A stretch of 64,000 bases of DNA, from positions 154,842 through 218,841 of the forward strand of contig NZ_BHZE01000002.1 in NCBI RefSeq assembly GCF_003851885.1, given 5' to 3'. The position numbers were made by a program, and so were the translations under genes. The stretch is from Thermaurantimonas aggregans (GTDB lineage Bacteria; Bacteroidota; Bacteroidia; Flavobacteriales; Schleiferiaceae). The notes beneath the pieces were generated by a model. That model was given only the letters and a program-made list of their open reading frames with translations. It had not been told where the DNA came from and searched no databases. The first letter of the stretch is position 1, and every line of letters starts with the position of its first letter. This document shows positions 34,457-43,270 of the stretch, one piece after another.

Positions 34457-35122
34457 TCAAAATACCAGTTTTGAAATACCTAAAATGATAGAAATATATT
34501 GATCGTTTTTTGGAGTTTGTATACTATTGTCAATAAATCCATCCATTTTGTCAGTGCCTGTGTAATGTCTGGTGAATTGCAAAAAGAGTGAAGTTCGGTA
34601 ACCAACGCGCGTTTTTACACCATAGCCGTAGAAGATGTTGTAACTTCCATACGTGTATGGGTGAAGTTCTATGGATTCAGGCAGATTCACAGTATTTTGA
34701 CCTCTACTGCTTACCACGAGTGCCCCAGCGCCTACTTTGAAGTAAGGAGCTAACTTATTCTCCCAGTGCCATTTGCCGTAGCGCAAAAAATTCCACTCAA
34801 GGCTTAGATTAATATCAAAACTCTCTGAATACACATTCCAATTTCGCTCTGTTCTTCCATAATCAGTGTCTTTTACGATGCAGTTTCCATAGCTTGTTTC
34901 AATACCATAGCTAAACCAAGGAACTGGATTATTTCGAACGAAACCCGTTAAACGAGGTCCTGCTTCATTAAAAAAATTTCCTACTGAAAAATTCTCATTT
35001 AAATCGCCTTGGTAGTGATAGAGACCTGCACCAGCGCCCCATTCCCAATATTTGGTTTTTTGCCCAACTAAAAGCGTAGGGACTATCAGCCAATACACAA
35101 AAAGGATATTTTTAAAACGCAT
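34457..35122 (-). CDS. DUF6089-like outer membrane barrel, first of three tandem paralogues
   Basis: A 221-residue exported protein (signal peptide ending in LVGQ) with the pattern WGAGAGLYHYQGDLNENF, GPRLTGFVRNNPVPWFSYGIETSYG and NKLAPYFKVGAGALV, typical of DUF6089-like barrels. Final strand IILGISKLVF. It is the first of three genes in the same direction with 1- to 4-base overlaps or gaps. The roles are unknown; paralogues at this spacing suggest recent duplication and divergence. Confidence 0.72.
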   Translation of the reverse strand: MRFKNILFVYWLIVPTLLVGQKTKYWEWGAGAGLYHYQGDLNENFSVGNFFNEAGPRLTGFVRNNPVPWFSYGIETSYGNCIVKDTDYGRTERNWNVYSESFDINLSLEWNFLRYGKWHWENKLAPYFKVGAGALVVSSRGQNTVNLPESIELHPYTYGSYNIFYGYGVKTRVGYRTSLFLQFTRHYTGTDKMDGFIDNSIQTPKNDQYISIILGISKLVF

Positions 35123-35151
35123 ATCTTCTACTTATGGTAGGCAAACATACT

Positions 35152-35910
35152 TTAAGAAATTCGGTCTCTCTTAAATACGAAATGAAATTCACTGGACAAA
35201 TCAAGGTCAAAAGTATAATTTTCGTAGTCGAAATACTGTAAATTTTCTGCCATTTCAATTTTATTTTTTATTATAAACCTAGCCATTAATCCACGTGCTT
35301 TTTTCAGAAATATGTTGACGGGTTTGTACTGATTTTTCACTCGGTCTAAAAAAGTACAATCATATACCGGAATATTAAGTCTTTTAAAATCAATCGCATC
35401 TGAATATTCCTTAGATGCAAGGTTTACAATAAAAGTACTTTCGTTTTTTGCCACGTAGGTTGTTAGGGTTTCTTGCCAAAATTCATACAGATTTCTGCTG
35501 TCACCTACAGTCAAATCGGTGCCCATTTCTAATCGGTAAGGGAGCATAGCATCAAAAGGCCTGAGTATGCCATACAATCCGCTTAAAATCCAAATATTGT
35601 CTTCCGCAAATTGCAAGTCCGATTCGTCGAGCGTATAGGCATCAAGACCTCGATACACGTCACCTGAGAAAGTAAAAAGTGCTGGTGTACCTTCTTTTCT
35701 AATGCCTTCTACTGTCCAGGCTTGATTGCGCTGGTAGTTGAGTTCAGCTAATTTGGCATTGATGTCGTGCAGCTGGGCGAGTTCTGGTGGTGTTTTGGTT
35801 TTTAATTCTGCGTGAATTCTTTGGCTTTGTTCCAAAAATTGTGGAACAGATTTAGCCCTTTGATTCACTTTTGCATTCAAATTTTTAGAGGGTGACAATA
35901 AGATTTTCAA
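35152..35910 (-). CDS. yaaA: Peroxide stress protein YaaA
   Basis: A 252-residue cytoplasmic protein of the YaaA (UPF0246) family: MKILLSPSKN at the start, FSGDVYRGLDA, LYGILRPFDAMLPYRLEMG, and VNLASKEYSDAID toward the end. In E. coli YaaA lowers free iron and DNA damage during peroxide stress. It starts at TTG 35910. It is 29 bases upstream of the barrel genes and diverges from the lipoprotein pair. Confidence 0.95.
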   Translation of the reverse strand: MKILLSPSKNLNAKVNQRAKSVPQFLEQSQRIHAELKTKTPPELAQLHDINAKLAELNYQRNQAWTVEGIRKEGTPALFTFSGDVYRGLDAYTLDESDLQFAEDNIWILSGLYGILRPFDAMLPYRLEMGTDLTVGDSRNLYEFWQETLTTYVAKNESTFIVNLASKEYSDAIDFKRLNIPVYDCTFLDRVKNQYKPVNIFLKKARGLMARFIIKNKIEMAENLQYFDYENYTFDLDLSSEFHFVFKRDRIS

Positions 35911-36022
35911 TGTTTCACAAATTTTACTTGCAAAAGTACATGACCATAGGATTAGGCACTTATTTTGACACGATTTGTACTAAGTGTTTTCCATCAGTGC
36001 GATCAAAAAACTATTGATTGAG

Positions 36023-37408
36023 ATGAATAAATCTTTACTCCTAGCGCTTTTTTCTTCTTTTCTCGTTTTTGGGGCCTGCAGTGGCTCAAAGCGCTACTAT
36101 AAATATGGCAGAAAACTCGAAAGTGCCGGACTTATTGCTGAGGCAGTCAATAATTACATGGAAGCTCTTCGTCGTAATCCCTCAAATATCAAAGCTCAAA
36201 TTGCACTTTCAAACGCAGGGAAGATGTATTTGGAGCAGATATTATCAGAATTTTATGTAGCACATACTGCAGGCGACCATGAGAGGGCTGTGATGCGCTA
36301 CCAGGGTGCTTTACGACTGGATCGAGATATGAAGAATTTGGGTGTAAACTCTTCAATTTCGGATCATTACAGGCAAATGTACCTTCAGAGTGAGCGCATT
36401 TTTGTGCAGAAAGTAGTGGAGCGGGCAGAAGATCTACTAGCCGAAGAAAAGTTTGAAGAAGCTGAAGCTGAGTTAAATAAGCTTAGTGAATTGAGTATCA
36501 GAAATGAGGAACTGAACAATTTGAAAACTTTAGCTCGGGCAGAACCACGATACAGAAGTGCCATGCGAGCCTATAACGAAGGAAAATTCCGTACTGCTTA
36601 TTATGGATTCAAAGAAGTGGAGTCCATTAGACCCGGGTACAAAGACGCACAACGCATGATGGATCTTTCGCTCGAAAAGGCTCTATTTGTAATAGCTATC
36701 ATGCCTGTTGAAACATCTGTAAATGCGAATGGATATGACCAACAAATCGTAAACGCCATCATTAATCAGATTCTTCGGTCAAATAACCCTTTTGTAAAAG
36801 TAGTGGATCGCCGTCGTACAGAAACCTTGATGCGCGAGCGAAACCTTACACTACTGAATGCAATGCGCACTTCGCGCGAGACAGGAGATTTGCTCGGTGC
36901 AAATGCTTTGCTCTTCTGTAAAATAACCGACTGGCGTACGAAAGAGGGACCACTTCAGCGCGAAGTAAGACCCGGCTATATGGGCAGAGAAATTAAAACC
37001 AAAAATCAAGAAGGTGTGGAAGTACGAACAGTAGAATACAGCAAGGTGCAGTACACAGTATTCAGTCGTGAAAATGAAGTGAGATGCTCTTTTAGTTATC
37101 AACTTGTAAGCGCTGAAACCGGTGAGGTGCTCGTGTCAGACGTACTCGAAACTCGGCAAAGCGACCGAGTTGAATATGCTGTATATCAGGGCGATACAAG
37201 GCTTTTATACCCTGGTACATGGCAAAGCATCAATAGACCTCATCCCTCTGACCGCATTGACAACAGTCCACGCGCCAAGCGAGAGCTCGATCAATTGTTA
37301 AGAGCTAGACAAACAGTTGCAGATTTATCAACCTTACAGGAGAGGCTACTTCAAAACATCAGTTCTCGAGTAGCAAATTCAATTTTAGCGTTTAATCCGG
37401 AGAAATGA
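36023..37408 (+). CDS. TPR lipoprotein with CsgG/LpoB-like domain
   Basis: A 461-residue lipoprotein (lipobox VFGAC). Residues about 20-195 are TPR-like helices (YGRKLESAGLIAEAVNNYMEALRRNP; RTAYYGFKEVESIRPGYKDA). From about 200 the pattern VIAIMPVETS, IINQILRSNNPFVKVVDRR and a final long helical part recall CsgG/LpoB-type proteins that sit at the outer membrane. I chose ATG 36023 because it directly precedes the signal peptide; a GTG at 35984 is the alternative. Its stop overlaps the next gene start (ATGA), so the two proteins probably work together. Confidence 0.78.
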   Translation: MNKSLLLALFSSFLVFGACSGSKRYYKYGRKLESAGLIAEAVNNYMEALRRNPSNIKAQIALSNAGKMYLEQILSEFYVAHTAGDHERAVMRYQGALRLDRDMKNLGVNSSISDHYRQMYLQSERIFVQKVVERAEDLLAEEKFEEAEAELNKLSELSIRNEELNNLKTLARAEPRYRSAMRAYNEGKFRTAYYGFKEVESIRPGYKDAQRMMDLSLEKALFVIAIMPVETSVNANGYDQQIVNAIINQILRSNNPFVKVVDRRRTETLMRERNLTLLNAMRTSRETGDLLGANALLFCKITDWRTKEGPLQREVRPGYMGREIKTKNQEGVEVRTVEYSKVQYTVFSRENEVRCSFSYQLVSAETGEVLVSDVLETRQSDRVEYAVYQGDTRLLYPGTWQSINRPHPSDRIDNSPRAKRELDQLLRARQTVADLSTLQERLLQNISSRVANSILAFNPEK

Positions 37409-38784
37409 GATTTGTTTATTTTTTGATTTTCACAAGTCTTTTTGTCTTTGTTGGTTGCAAAAGCAAAAAGAAAACAGCAAATAACGACGTAAGACCAGCA
37501 CCTGCATGGATTTCGACTAAACCCGCTGATCCATTCTATTATCATGGAATTGGCGTAAGCCCTAAATACGCTTACAGTGCCAACTACGACTACAAACAAG
37601 TGGCTAAAAACAACGCATTGAATGACTTAGCAAGCGAAATTTCTGTAAAAGTCAATGCATCATCTCTTTTAAGTCAGGTAGAGGTAAATCGCCAGTTCAG
37701 TGAATCGTTTGTATCGAACACCCAAGTTACTTCAACTGAAGATTTGGAAGGCTTCGAACTTGTGGATACCTATGAGACGTCAACACATTATTACGTATTC
37801 TATCGCCTTTCTAAAGAAGAACACGAACGACGAAAAGCCCTTAAAAGAGAACGAGCTCTTGCAGCAGCGGCTGATTTTCTCTCAGCTGCTGAAGATTTCA
37901 GAAACAAGAGAGATGCTTATCAAGCTTACATATTGTACATCAAGTCAATGGAGGCCATTAAGAGCTTCTGGGCCGAACCGCTGGAATACACCTATCAAGG
38001 AAACCGCATTTTTTTTGGCAATCATTTGATTTCCAGAATTATTAGCTTTTTAAATGAACTTCAAATTCAGTCGCCCCTAAGACAGATTCAGGTAACAAGG
38101 GGAAAATCTATCGACGATGAGCAATTTGAGATTTTTGTAACCTTACAAAACATTCGTCAGCCTTCTATTCCGGTCAGATTATCGTATTCAGGAGGGCGAC
38201 TGCGAAATCCGAATCAGAAAACCAATGTATCGGGAGCAGTATTGGTTGACTTGGGTCGCGTAACCTCAACCGCTCAAAGAGAGCGCATCACAGCAGCAAT
38301 TAATGTAGAGGCATGGACTTCTGAGGCCACTCAAAATCAGCAAATTATTGCTCTTATGAATCAACTGCGACTCAGGCCTTTTGTTTTAGATGTCGTCGTA
38401 CAGAGCCCTACATTTTTCTTTATTTCGGATGAGCGGGCTTTTGGCAGGTCATTTTCCTCTGCCGTTCTTACTGATGCCTTAAAAATGGAATTGGCTAAAG
38501 ATCAGTTTCAATCTACATTAAGTGCCGATAATGCTGATTTTATCGTGTCGATCGCATCTGATGTTGAAGATGCTGGCTTCATCAATCGAATGAGCAACGT
38601 ACAACTATCCTTCAGAATTCAGATAACTGATCGAAACAACAACGTAATTTACACTCGAAGTGTAAAGAACATCAGGGGAATACAAACAGATGAGCAATCA
38701 GCTGCACGCGATGCATACAACAAGGCTGTACGCCTGATTCAGAGAGAATTGTATTTGGAAATTCGAAGAAGCTTTATCGAATGA
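37405..38784 (+). CDS. LPP20-family lipoprotein
   Basis: A 459-residue lipoprotein (lipobox FVFVGC). An LPP20-like domain follows (about 30-150): PAPAWISTKPADPFYYHGIGVSP, KNNALNDLASEISVKV and STHYYVFYRLS. The second half (about 190-459) has strands and the segment TDRNNNVIYTRSVKNIRGIQ, resembling domains that bind at the outer membrane. It is coupled to the CsgG-like lipoprotein by a 4-base overlap and converges with the Wzi-like gene. Role unknown; perhaps surface assembly or secretion. Confidence 0.82.
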   Translation: MRFVYFLIFTSLFVFVGCKSKKKTANNDVRPAPAWISTKPADPFYYHGIGVSPKYAYSANYDYKQVAKNNALNDLASEISVKVNASSLLSQVEVNRQFSESFVSNTQVTSTEDLEGFELVDTYETSTHYYVFYRLSKEEHERRKALKRERALAAAADFLSAAEDFRNKRDAYQAYILYIKSMEAIKSFWAEPLEYTYQGNRIFFGNHLISRIISFLNELQIQSPLRQIQVTRGKSIDDEQFEIFVTLQNIRQPSIPVRLSYSGGRLRNPNQKTNVSGAVLVDLGRVTSTAQRERITAAINVEAWTSEATQNQQIIALMNQLRLRPFVLDVVVQSPTFFFISDERAFGRSFSSAVLTDALKMELAKDQFQSTLSADNADFIVSIASDVEDAGFINRMSNVQLSFRIQITDRNNNVIYTRSVKNIRGIQTDEQSAARDAYNKAVRLIQRELYLEIRRSFIE

Positions 38785-40456
38785 GGGCAAAATCATCTTT
38801 CCAACCAAAGATGGCTGTTCGTACTCCAATGTTAAACCAATTCATTGAATAAGCCTTTAGAGAGGGGTGAGTCATGTTAAAAGATTCATTTCTCCATGTG
38901 TAGCTCGCCTCTAACCGCATATTGACAACAGGCTGAAGGACGTAAGCCACTCTAAAAGTTGCCTGTATGATGGCTCTTTTAACCGGCGAGCCTATGTAAT
39001 ATCCGAGTTGTCCGTTGCCAAGTTCTTCATAAGACCTGCGAATGTCGTTGCCCCAATTTGCTGTAGAGGTATCAGTACCTCTAAAACCCACATTGAGTTT
39101 TGCTAATGCTTCCCATCTTTTGTAGGAGTAATGCCCTAACAAGACGGTTTCCCTAAAATTTGTTTCCCAAGGATGCGCCAGCGGTAGGCCCAAATGCTCA
39201 TAGTTCGTAATAGTACTGCGGTGGGCGTACATAAAAGGTCTGGCTTGATTGACCTCAGCCAAAAGGAAAAGGCGTTGCAGACCGAAGGCTTTAGGGTAGC
39301 GAATACCCAGTTGCCATGCGAAAAAGTTCATGTAATGCCCTTGTGAGAGTTTACCTAAACCTTCGAACGAAAAATCGTCGAAGGCTATCTGAGTATAAGC
39401 TGTTAAGCGTTTGAAAACTTTGTATGAAGCTCCTACACCAATCATCGCATTACCAGTGTTAAAACCGCGGTTAGCCTCCAAGGCGCGGTAGAGAATGATG
39501 GGATTCAGAAAATTTACGTCAAAGCCACGCTGAATCCCAAGTGTATCAGATCCTAAGACAATGCTTTCAAAAAAGCTGAGATTAAATTTATTAGAAATAT
39601 TCCAACTCAAATAATGCATGGCTGAATATTTGGGTAAGAACCTTCCAGAGGTCATAAATGAACGTGTGATGTCGCTCATAGCCGTGTAGAGATTGACATA
39701 CTTGAATTTCCAGACAGTGGTTTCGATTCGAAAGAATCCATAAGGGATTGTATGGTCATCGAGAAATAAAGAGCGATATCCCTCACCGAAGAAGTGATTT
39801 CCATGACCGGCACTAAAGTTAAAAAATCGACCAGCATTGTACGATACTTGACCTAAAGAGAAAGGAAAGTCAAATCCACTTCTACCATACCCTCTGTGAA
39901 GGGTCCACCCAAAGGCAGAACCTTTTTGACGAAAATATTCGTTCATAAACTCAGGAAAGTATCCTTGATTTTCAATAAAAAACGTTTGGAATGTGAGATT
40001 ATTTCCGATTTTTCCATCTACCGTAACACCTCTGGAATTGAGGTAGGTTTGTCGTTGGGTAAATGCGTCTCTTCCAATTTGTAGATGAAGTACAGGATTG
40101 ATATAAAAGGCGTAATCCTTTGATTTAGCAAAAATCAAATCCTCCCTGAGCAATTTTTTATCAATCCATCTCGTGAAGCGTGAAGATTTAGATGGATCAA
40201 TGGAAGAAATTCCATACAACTGCTTGTAAGATTCCAAATCGGCTTTTACATACGTTCGACGCTGAGGCCAAACAGATGTGTGAATTTGTTCTGAGGGCTC
40301 AGCTTTGTCAAGGATAAAAATTTTAGTTTCCAGATTTAAAGGGTGAAATTCGTATCTACCTTCTAATGAGCTTTGAGCATAAACGTTACTCAAGAAAATT
40401 AGTAATATGATTAAAGTAGATAGGAGATGCGTGTTGAGTGGAAAATTTCTTTGCAA
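38774..40456 (-). CDS. Wzi/RemB-like outer membrane barrel
   Basis: A 560-residue exported barrel (signal peptide ending in VYAQ). The amphipathic strands with GRDAFTQRQTYLNSRGVTVDG, GSAFGWTLHRGYGRSGFDFPF and a VGHGNHFFGEGYRSLFL-like segment (shown as GHGNHFFGEGYRSLF) are like the capsule-assembly protein Wzi and the gliding protein RemB of Flavobacterium. Those proteins attach polysaccharide at the surface or act in motility. It starts at TTG 40456, 2 bases after the WbpM-type gene, which supports a polysaccharide role. The name remains tentative. Confidence 0.75.
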   Translation of the reverse strand: MQRNFPLNTHLLSTLIILLIFLSNVYAQSSLEGRYEFHPLNLETKIFILDKAEPSEQIHTSVWPQRRTYVKADLESYKQLYGISSIDPSKSSRFTRWIDKKLLREDLIFAKSKDYAFYINPVLHLQIGRDAFTQRQTYLNSRGVTVDGKIGNNLTFQTFFIENQGYFPEFMNEYFRQKGSAFGWTLHRGYGRSGFDFPFSLGQVSYNAGRFFNFSAGHGNHFFGEGYRSLFLDDHTIPYGFFRIETTVWKFKYVNLYTAMSDITRSFMTSGRFLPKYSAMHYLSWNISNKFNLSFFESIVLGSDTLGIQRGFDVNFLNPIILYRALEANRGFNTGNAMIGVGASYKVFKRLTAYTQIAFDDFSFEGLGKLSQGHYMNFFAWQLGIRYPKAFGLQRLFLLAEVNQARPFMYAHRSTITNYEHLGLPLAHPWETNFRETVLLGHYSYKRWEALAKLNVGFRGTDTSTANWGNDIRRSYEELGNGQLGYYIGSPVKRAIIQATFRVAYVLQPVVNMRLEASYTWRNESFNMTHPSLKAYSMNWFNIGVRTAIFGWKDDFALIR

Positions 40457-40458
40457 GG

Positions 40459-42372
40459 TTATTTGTCTAACTTCGAATAAACGGAATTGTTGCTCTTGTA
40501 CTCCTGAACGATTTGTTTTATAGCTCCCACTAGCGAGAAGTCATCACCACTCTGTAATTTCTCTTCAAGATTTTTTAGCTGGTAGGTCAACATCTCAAAA
40601 TCAACATTTGCATTTTTTGCTTTCATGATTTTAGGGTGGTGTGTAGGCAGGTTATTCTCTTTATCGGCAAGGAGTTCTTCGTAAAGTTTTTCGCCAGGAC
40701 GCAGTCCCGTGAATACAATTTCGATGTCTTTACCCAAAGTTAATCCGCTGAGTTTGATCATTTTCTTGGCTAGATCGACAATTTTTACCGATTCACCCAT
40801 ATCAAAGACAAAAATTTCACCTCCATTTCCCATAGCTCCGGCTTCGAGTACCAGATTACAAGCCTCAGGAATGGTCATGAAATAACGAGTGATTTCTGGG
40901 TGTGTGATGGTGATTGGACCACCCGCTTCGATCTGTTTTTTGAAGAGTGGTATTACGCTGCCATTGCTGCCGAGTACATTGCCAAAGCGGGTAGTAACAA
41001 AGAGGGTGGCGCAGCTCGAACATTGACTTAGCGATTGAACGTACATTTCGGCTATTCTCTTGGTTGCCCCCATTACATTGGTAGGGTTAACAGCCTTGTC
41101 GGTACTTACCATCACAAATTTGTGCGCGGCATATTCCACAGATAGATCTGCCAACAGTTTGGTGCCAAATACATTCACACGCACAGCCTCATACGGATGA
41201 TCTTCCATTAGAGGCACATGTTTATAGGCAGCGGCATGAAATACTATCTGAGGTTTGTATTTTGAGAAAAGGAGATTCATTCGCTGCTCATTGGTAATGT
41301 CAGCAACGATGTATTCAATTTGCACCCCTAGTTTTTCTACAGTAGTTTTTATCTCATAACTCAGGTCGTAAAGGGCACTTTCAGCCTGATCAAGTGCGAT
41401 GAGTTTTTTGGGTTTATAGTGAATAACCTGACGTAGAATTTCACTGCCGATTGAACCAGCAGCTCCGGTGATCAGAATTACCTTCCCGTTTAATTCTTTG
41501 TTTACATTCGTTGAGTCTAATGTAATGGGTTCTCTTTCTAAGAGATCTTCGATACGTACATTTTTTATTTGTTTTGAAGTCAAAGCACCCTGAATCCACG
41601 ACTTAGCCGGAGGAACAACTTTAACCTTGAGGCCTAATTCCATACCGACCTCAATGAGTTGTTTCCTGCGCTCGAGCGATAGATTTTGAACGGCAATGAT
41701 GAGTTGATGGATGCGTTTTGATTGAATAAATTCTTTTTTAAGAGCTAATTCAGGTTTGTATACAGGTATACCATCTTGCAATTTACCATTTTTCGAAGGA
41801 TTGTCATCCAAAAAGGCAATTACTTCATAATTTTTTGTCACTTCTTTTAGGAGGGTTTGACGTGTTAATTCACCCATAGCCCCTGAACCAAAAATTAATA
41901 CCCGGATACGCCTTAATCCATTAGTTGATTTTTTGAAATTTAAATATGCTGATTTGATCATAAATCTTACGGCTAAGAGCGATAATAAAGTGAGCAAATA
42001 GTGCAGTACTAATGTGTTTCTTGAAATATCGACCTGTATAAACTTAAAAGAATCTAAGAGATATGTGATCAGCAATAAAGCTGCAAATCCAAATGTAGAA
42101 GCTTTAAAAATAAGAAAAGCATCTCTAAGCCCTGTTTGCCGAATGACGCCTTTGTATGAATCATTGAATAAAAAGCTCAGGAGATATGTTAACCCTATAA
42201 TCAGAGCCACCTCAATACCAAAGGAGGTATGCTGCATCAAGAGGATGTCAAAATTGTTTTTGATGAAAACTGCGACTGGATAAGTGAAAAGGACGATAAA
42301 AACATCAAAAACAAGAATGAGCCACTTTGAGATAAATCGATCTGAAAACTTTGTCAAAAGGGACTCAATCAT
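40459..42372 (-). CDS. WbpM/CapD-type nucleotide-sugar 4,6-dehydratase
   Basis: A 637-residue inner membrane enzyme: about four helices (residues 1-130), a first Rossmann domain (about 150-260; VLIFGSGAMG) and the catalytic SDR domain (about 295-580) with ITGAAGSIGSE, FHAAAYKHVPLME, and STDKAVNPTNVMGATK, in which Met replaces the usual Tyr as in WbpM/FlaA1-like enzymes. They convert UDP-GlcNAc to a 4-keto-6-deoxy sugar for O-antigen or capsule. A TACATTTG -7 box is upstream. Confidence 0.93.
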   Translation of the reverse strand: MIESLLTKFSDRFISKWLILVFDVFIVLFTYPVAVFIKNNFDILLMQHTSFGIEVALIIGLTYLLSFLFNDSYKGVIRQTGLRDAFLIFKASTFGFAALLLITYLLDSFKFIQVDISRNTLVLHYLLTLLSLLAVRFMIKSAYLNFKKSTNGLRRIRVLIFGSGAMGELTRQTLLKEVTKNYEVIAFLDDNPSKNGKLQDGIPVYKPELALKKEFIQSKRIHQLIIAVQNLSLERRKQLIEVGMELGLKVKVVPPAKSWIQGALTSKQIKNVRIEDLLEREPITLDSTNVNKELNGKVILITGAAGSIGSEILRQVIHYKPKKLIALDQAESALYDLSYEIKTTVEKLGVQIEYIVADITNEQRMNLLFSKYKPQIVFHAAAYKHVPLMEDHPYEAVRVNVFGTKLLADLSVEYAAHKFVMVSTDKAVNPTNVMGATKRIAEMYVQSLSQCSSCATLFVTTRFGNVLGSNGSVIPLFKKQIEAGGPITITHPEITRYFMTIPEACNLVLEAGAMGNGGEIFVFDMGESVKIVDLAKKMIKLSGLTLGKDIEIVFTGLRPGEKLYEELLADKENNLPTHHPKIMKAKNANVDFEMLTYQLKNLEEKLQSGDDFSLVGAIKQIVQEYKSNNSVYSKLDK

Positions 42373-42387
42373 GATATACTATTTGTA

Positions 42388-42395
42388 CAAATGTA
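42388..42395 (-). promoter_or_regulatory. -7 promoter element of the WbpM-type gene
   Basis: On the minus strand TACATTTG matches TAnnTTTG, 15 bases upstream of the ATG. No matching -33 box at the expected distance. The rest of 42396-42510 is AT-rich with nothing else visible. Confidence 0.5.
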
Positions 42396-42510
42396 TTTAC
42401 AGTTATTATTAGAGTAATTTTTGGACTTTATCAAACAGTATTTTTTTTTCATGAAATTCCTTCAAATGGAAGACAAAAAACAGTAAAGAATTTATTAACT
42501 GTTAACAGTG

Positions 42511-42729
42511 TCAAAATTTAAATCTTGAAGCTAACCACATGATCAGTGACAAGACTACGGATAGAATGATAGATGTAAGAATAGGTATATAAATAGTGGT
42601 ATTTCCGCGCTTGATCAGTATGTCACCGGGCAACTTTCCTGGGAATTTTAAGTCATATTTTTCAGCAGCATACCAAATTATTCCAATTATTAAAATCAGC
42701 AATCCTATGGAAATCAATGCTCTTCCCAT
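42511..42729 (-). CDS. DUF2905 small membrane protein
   Basis: A 72-residue protein with two membrane helices separated by a short loop carrying KFPGKLPGDILIKRGNTTIYIPI, the signature of DUF2905. Function unknown. It follows hemJ by 4 bases on the same strand. Confidence 0.88.
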   Translation of the reverse strand: MGRALISIGLLILIIGIIWYAAEKYDLKFPGKLPGDILIKRGNTTIYIPILTSIILSVVLSLIMWLASRFKF

Positions 42730-42733
42730 TTTT

Positions 42734-43270
42734 CTATTTATTTCTTGCTCGTCTGTACAAATAGCTGGCTGAAATTAATACAACCACGAGAATCAGCAAA
42801 CCGAAAACTCCGTAGATGGCTGAAATATTTGACTTTACCACAACGAGCATTACAATGGCAATCAGCAAAACTGTTGGAATTTCGTTGTACAGTCTTAATT
42901 TAAAAGAATTCATGGTCAATGCATTGTTTTTTAATTTTCTCAGAAATACATCGAGCGATATATGGTATGCATATAAGGCTATGACTAAGAGATATTTTAT
43001 CCCCATCCAGGAGCCTCCGGAGGTAAGCATAATTTTATAGTATCCTGTTTTAATCATTATCCAATTGCCGAAAATGAATGTCAAAACTGCCGATGGCCAT
43101 GTAATGATGTATAATAGTCGATCTGCCATCAAAATGAGCTGAGCTCGAAGGTCATGAGACTGTTTCTTTTCATCAGCTTCCCGTATGTACACAAATAGTC
43201 TCGGCAGATAAAAGAGACCTGCAAACCAAGTTATTACAAAAATGATGTGTATAGCTTTGATGTACTGCAT
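42734..43270 (-). CDS. hemJ: HemJ-like protoporphyrinogen oxidase
   Basis: A 178-residue inner membrane protein with four to five helices. It starts with IKAIHIIFVITWFAGLFYLPRLFVY, in which the conserved His and the WFAGLFYLPRLF signature are typical of HemJ, and LGIKYLL and Lys follow in the second half. HemJ oxidises protoporphyrinogen IX in haem synthesis. It shares its start base with the glgE stop (1-base overlap). Confidence 0.9.
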   Translation of the reverse strand: MQYIKAIHIIFVITWFAGLFYLPRLFVYIREADEKKQSHDLRAQLILMADRLLYIITWPSAVLTFIFGNWIMIKTGYYKIMLTSGGSWMGIKYLLVIALYAYHISLDVFLRKLKNNALTMNSFKLRLYNEIPTVLLIAIVMLVVVKSNISAIYGVFGLLILVVVLISASYLYRRARNK

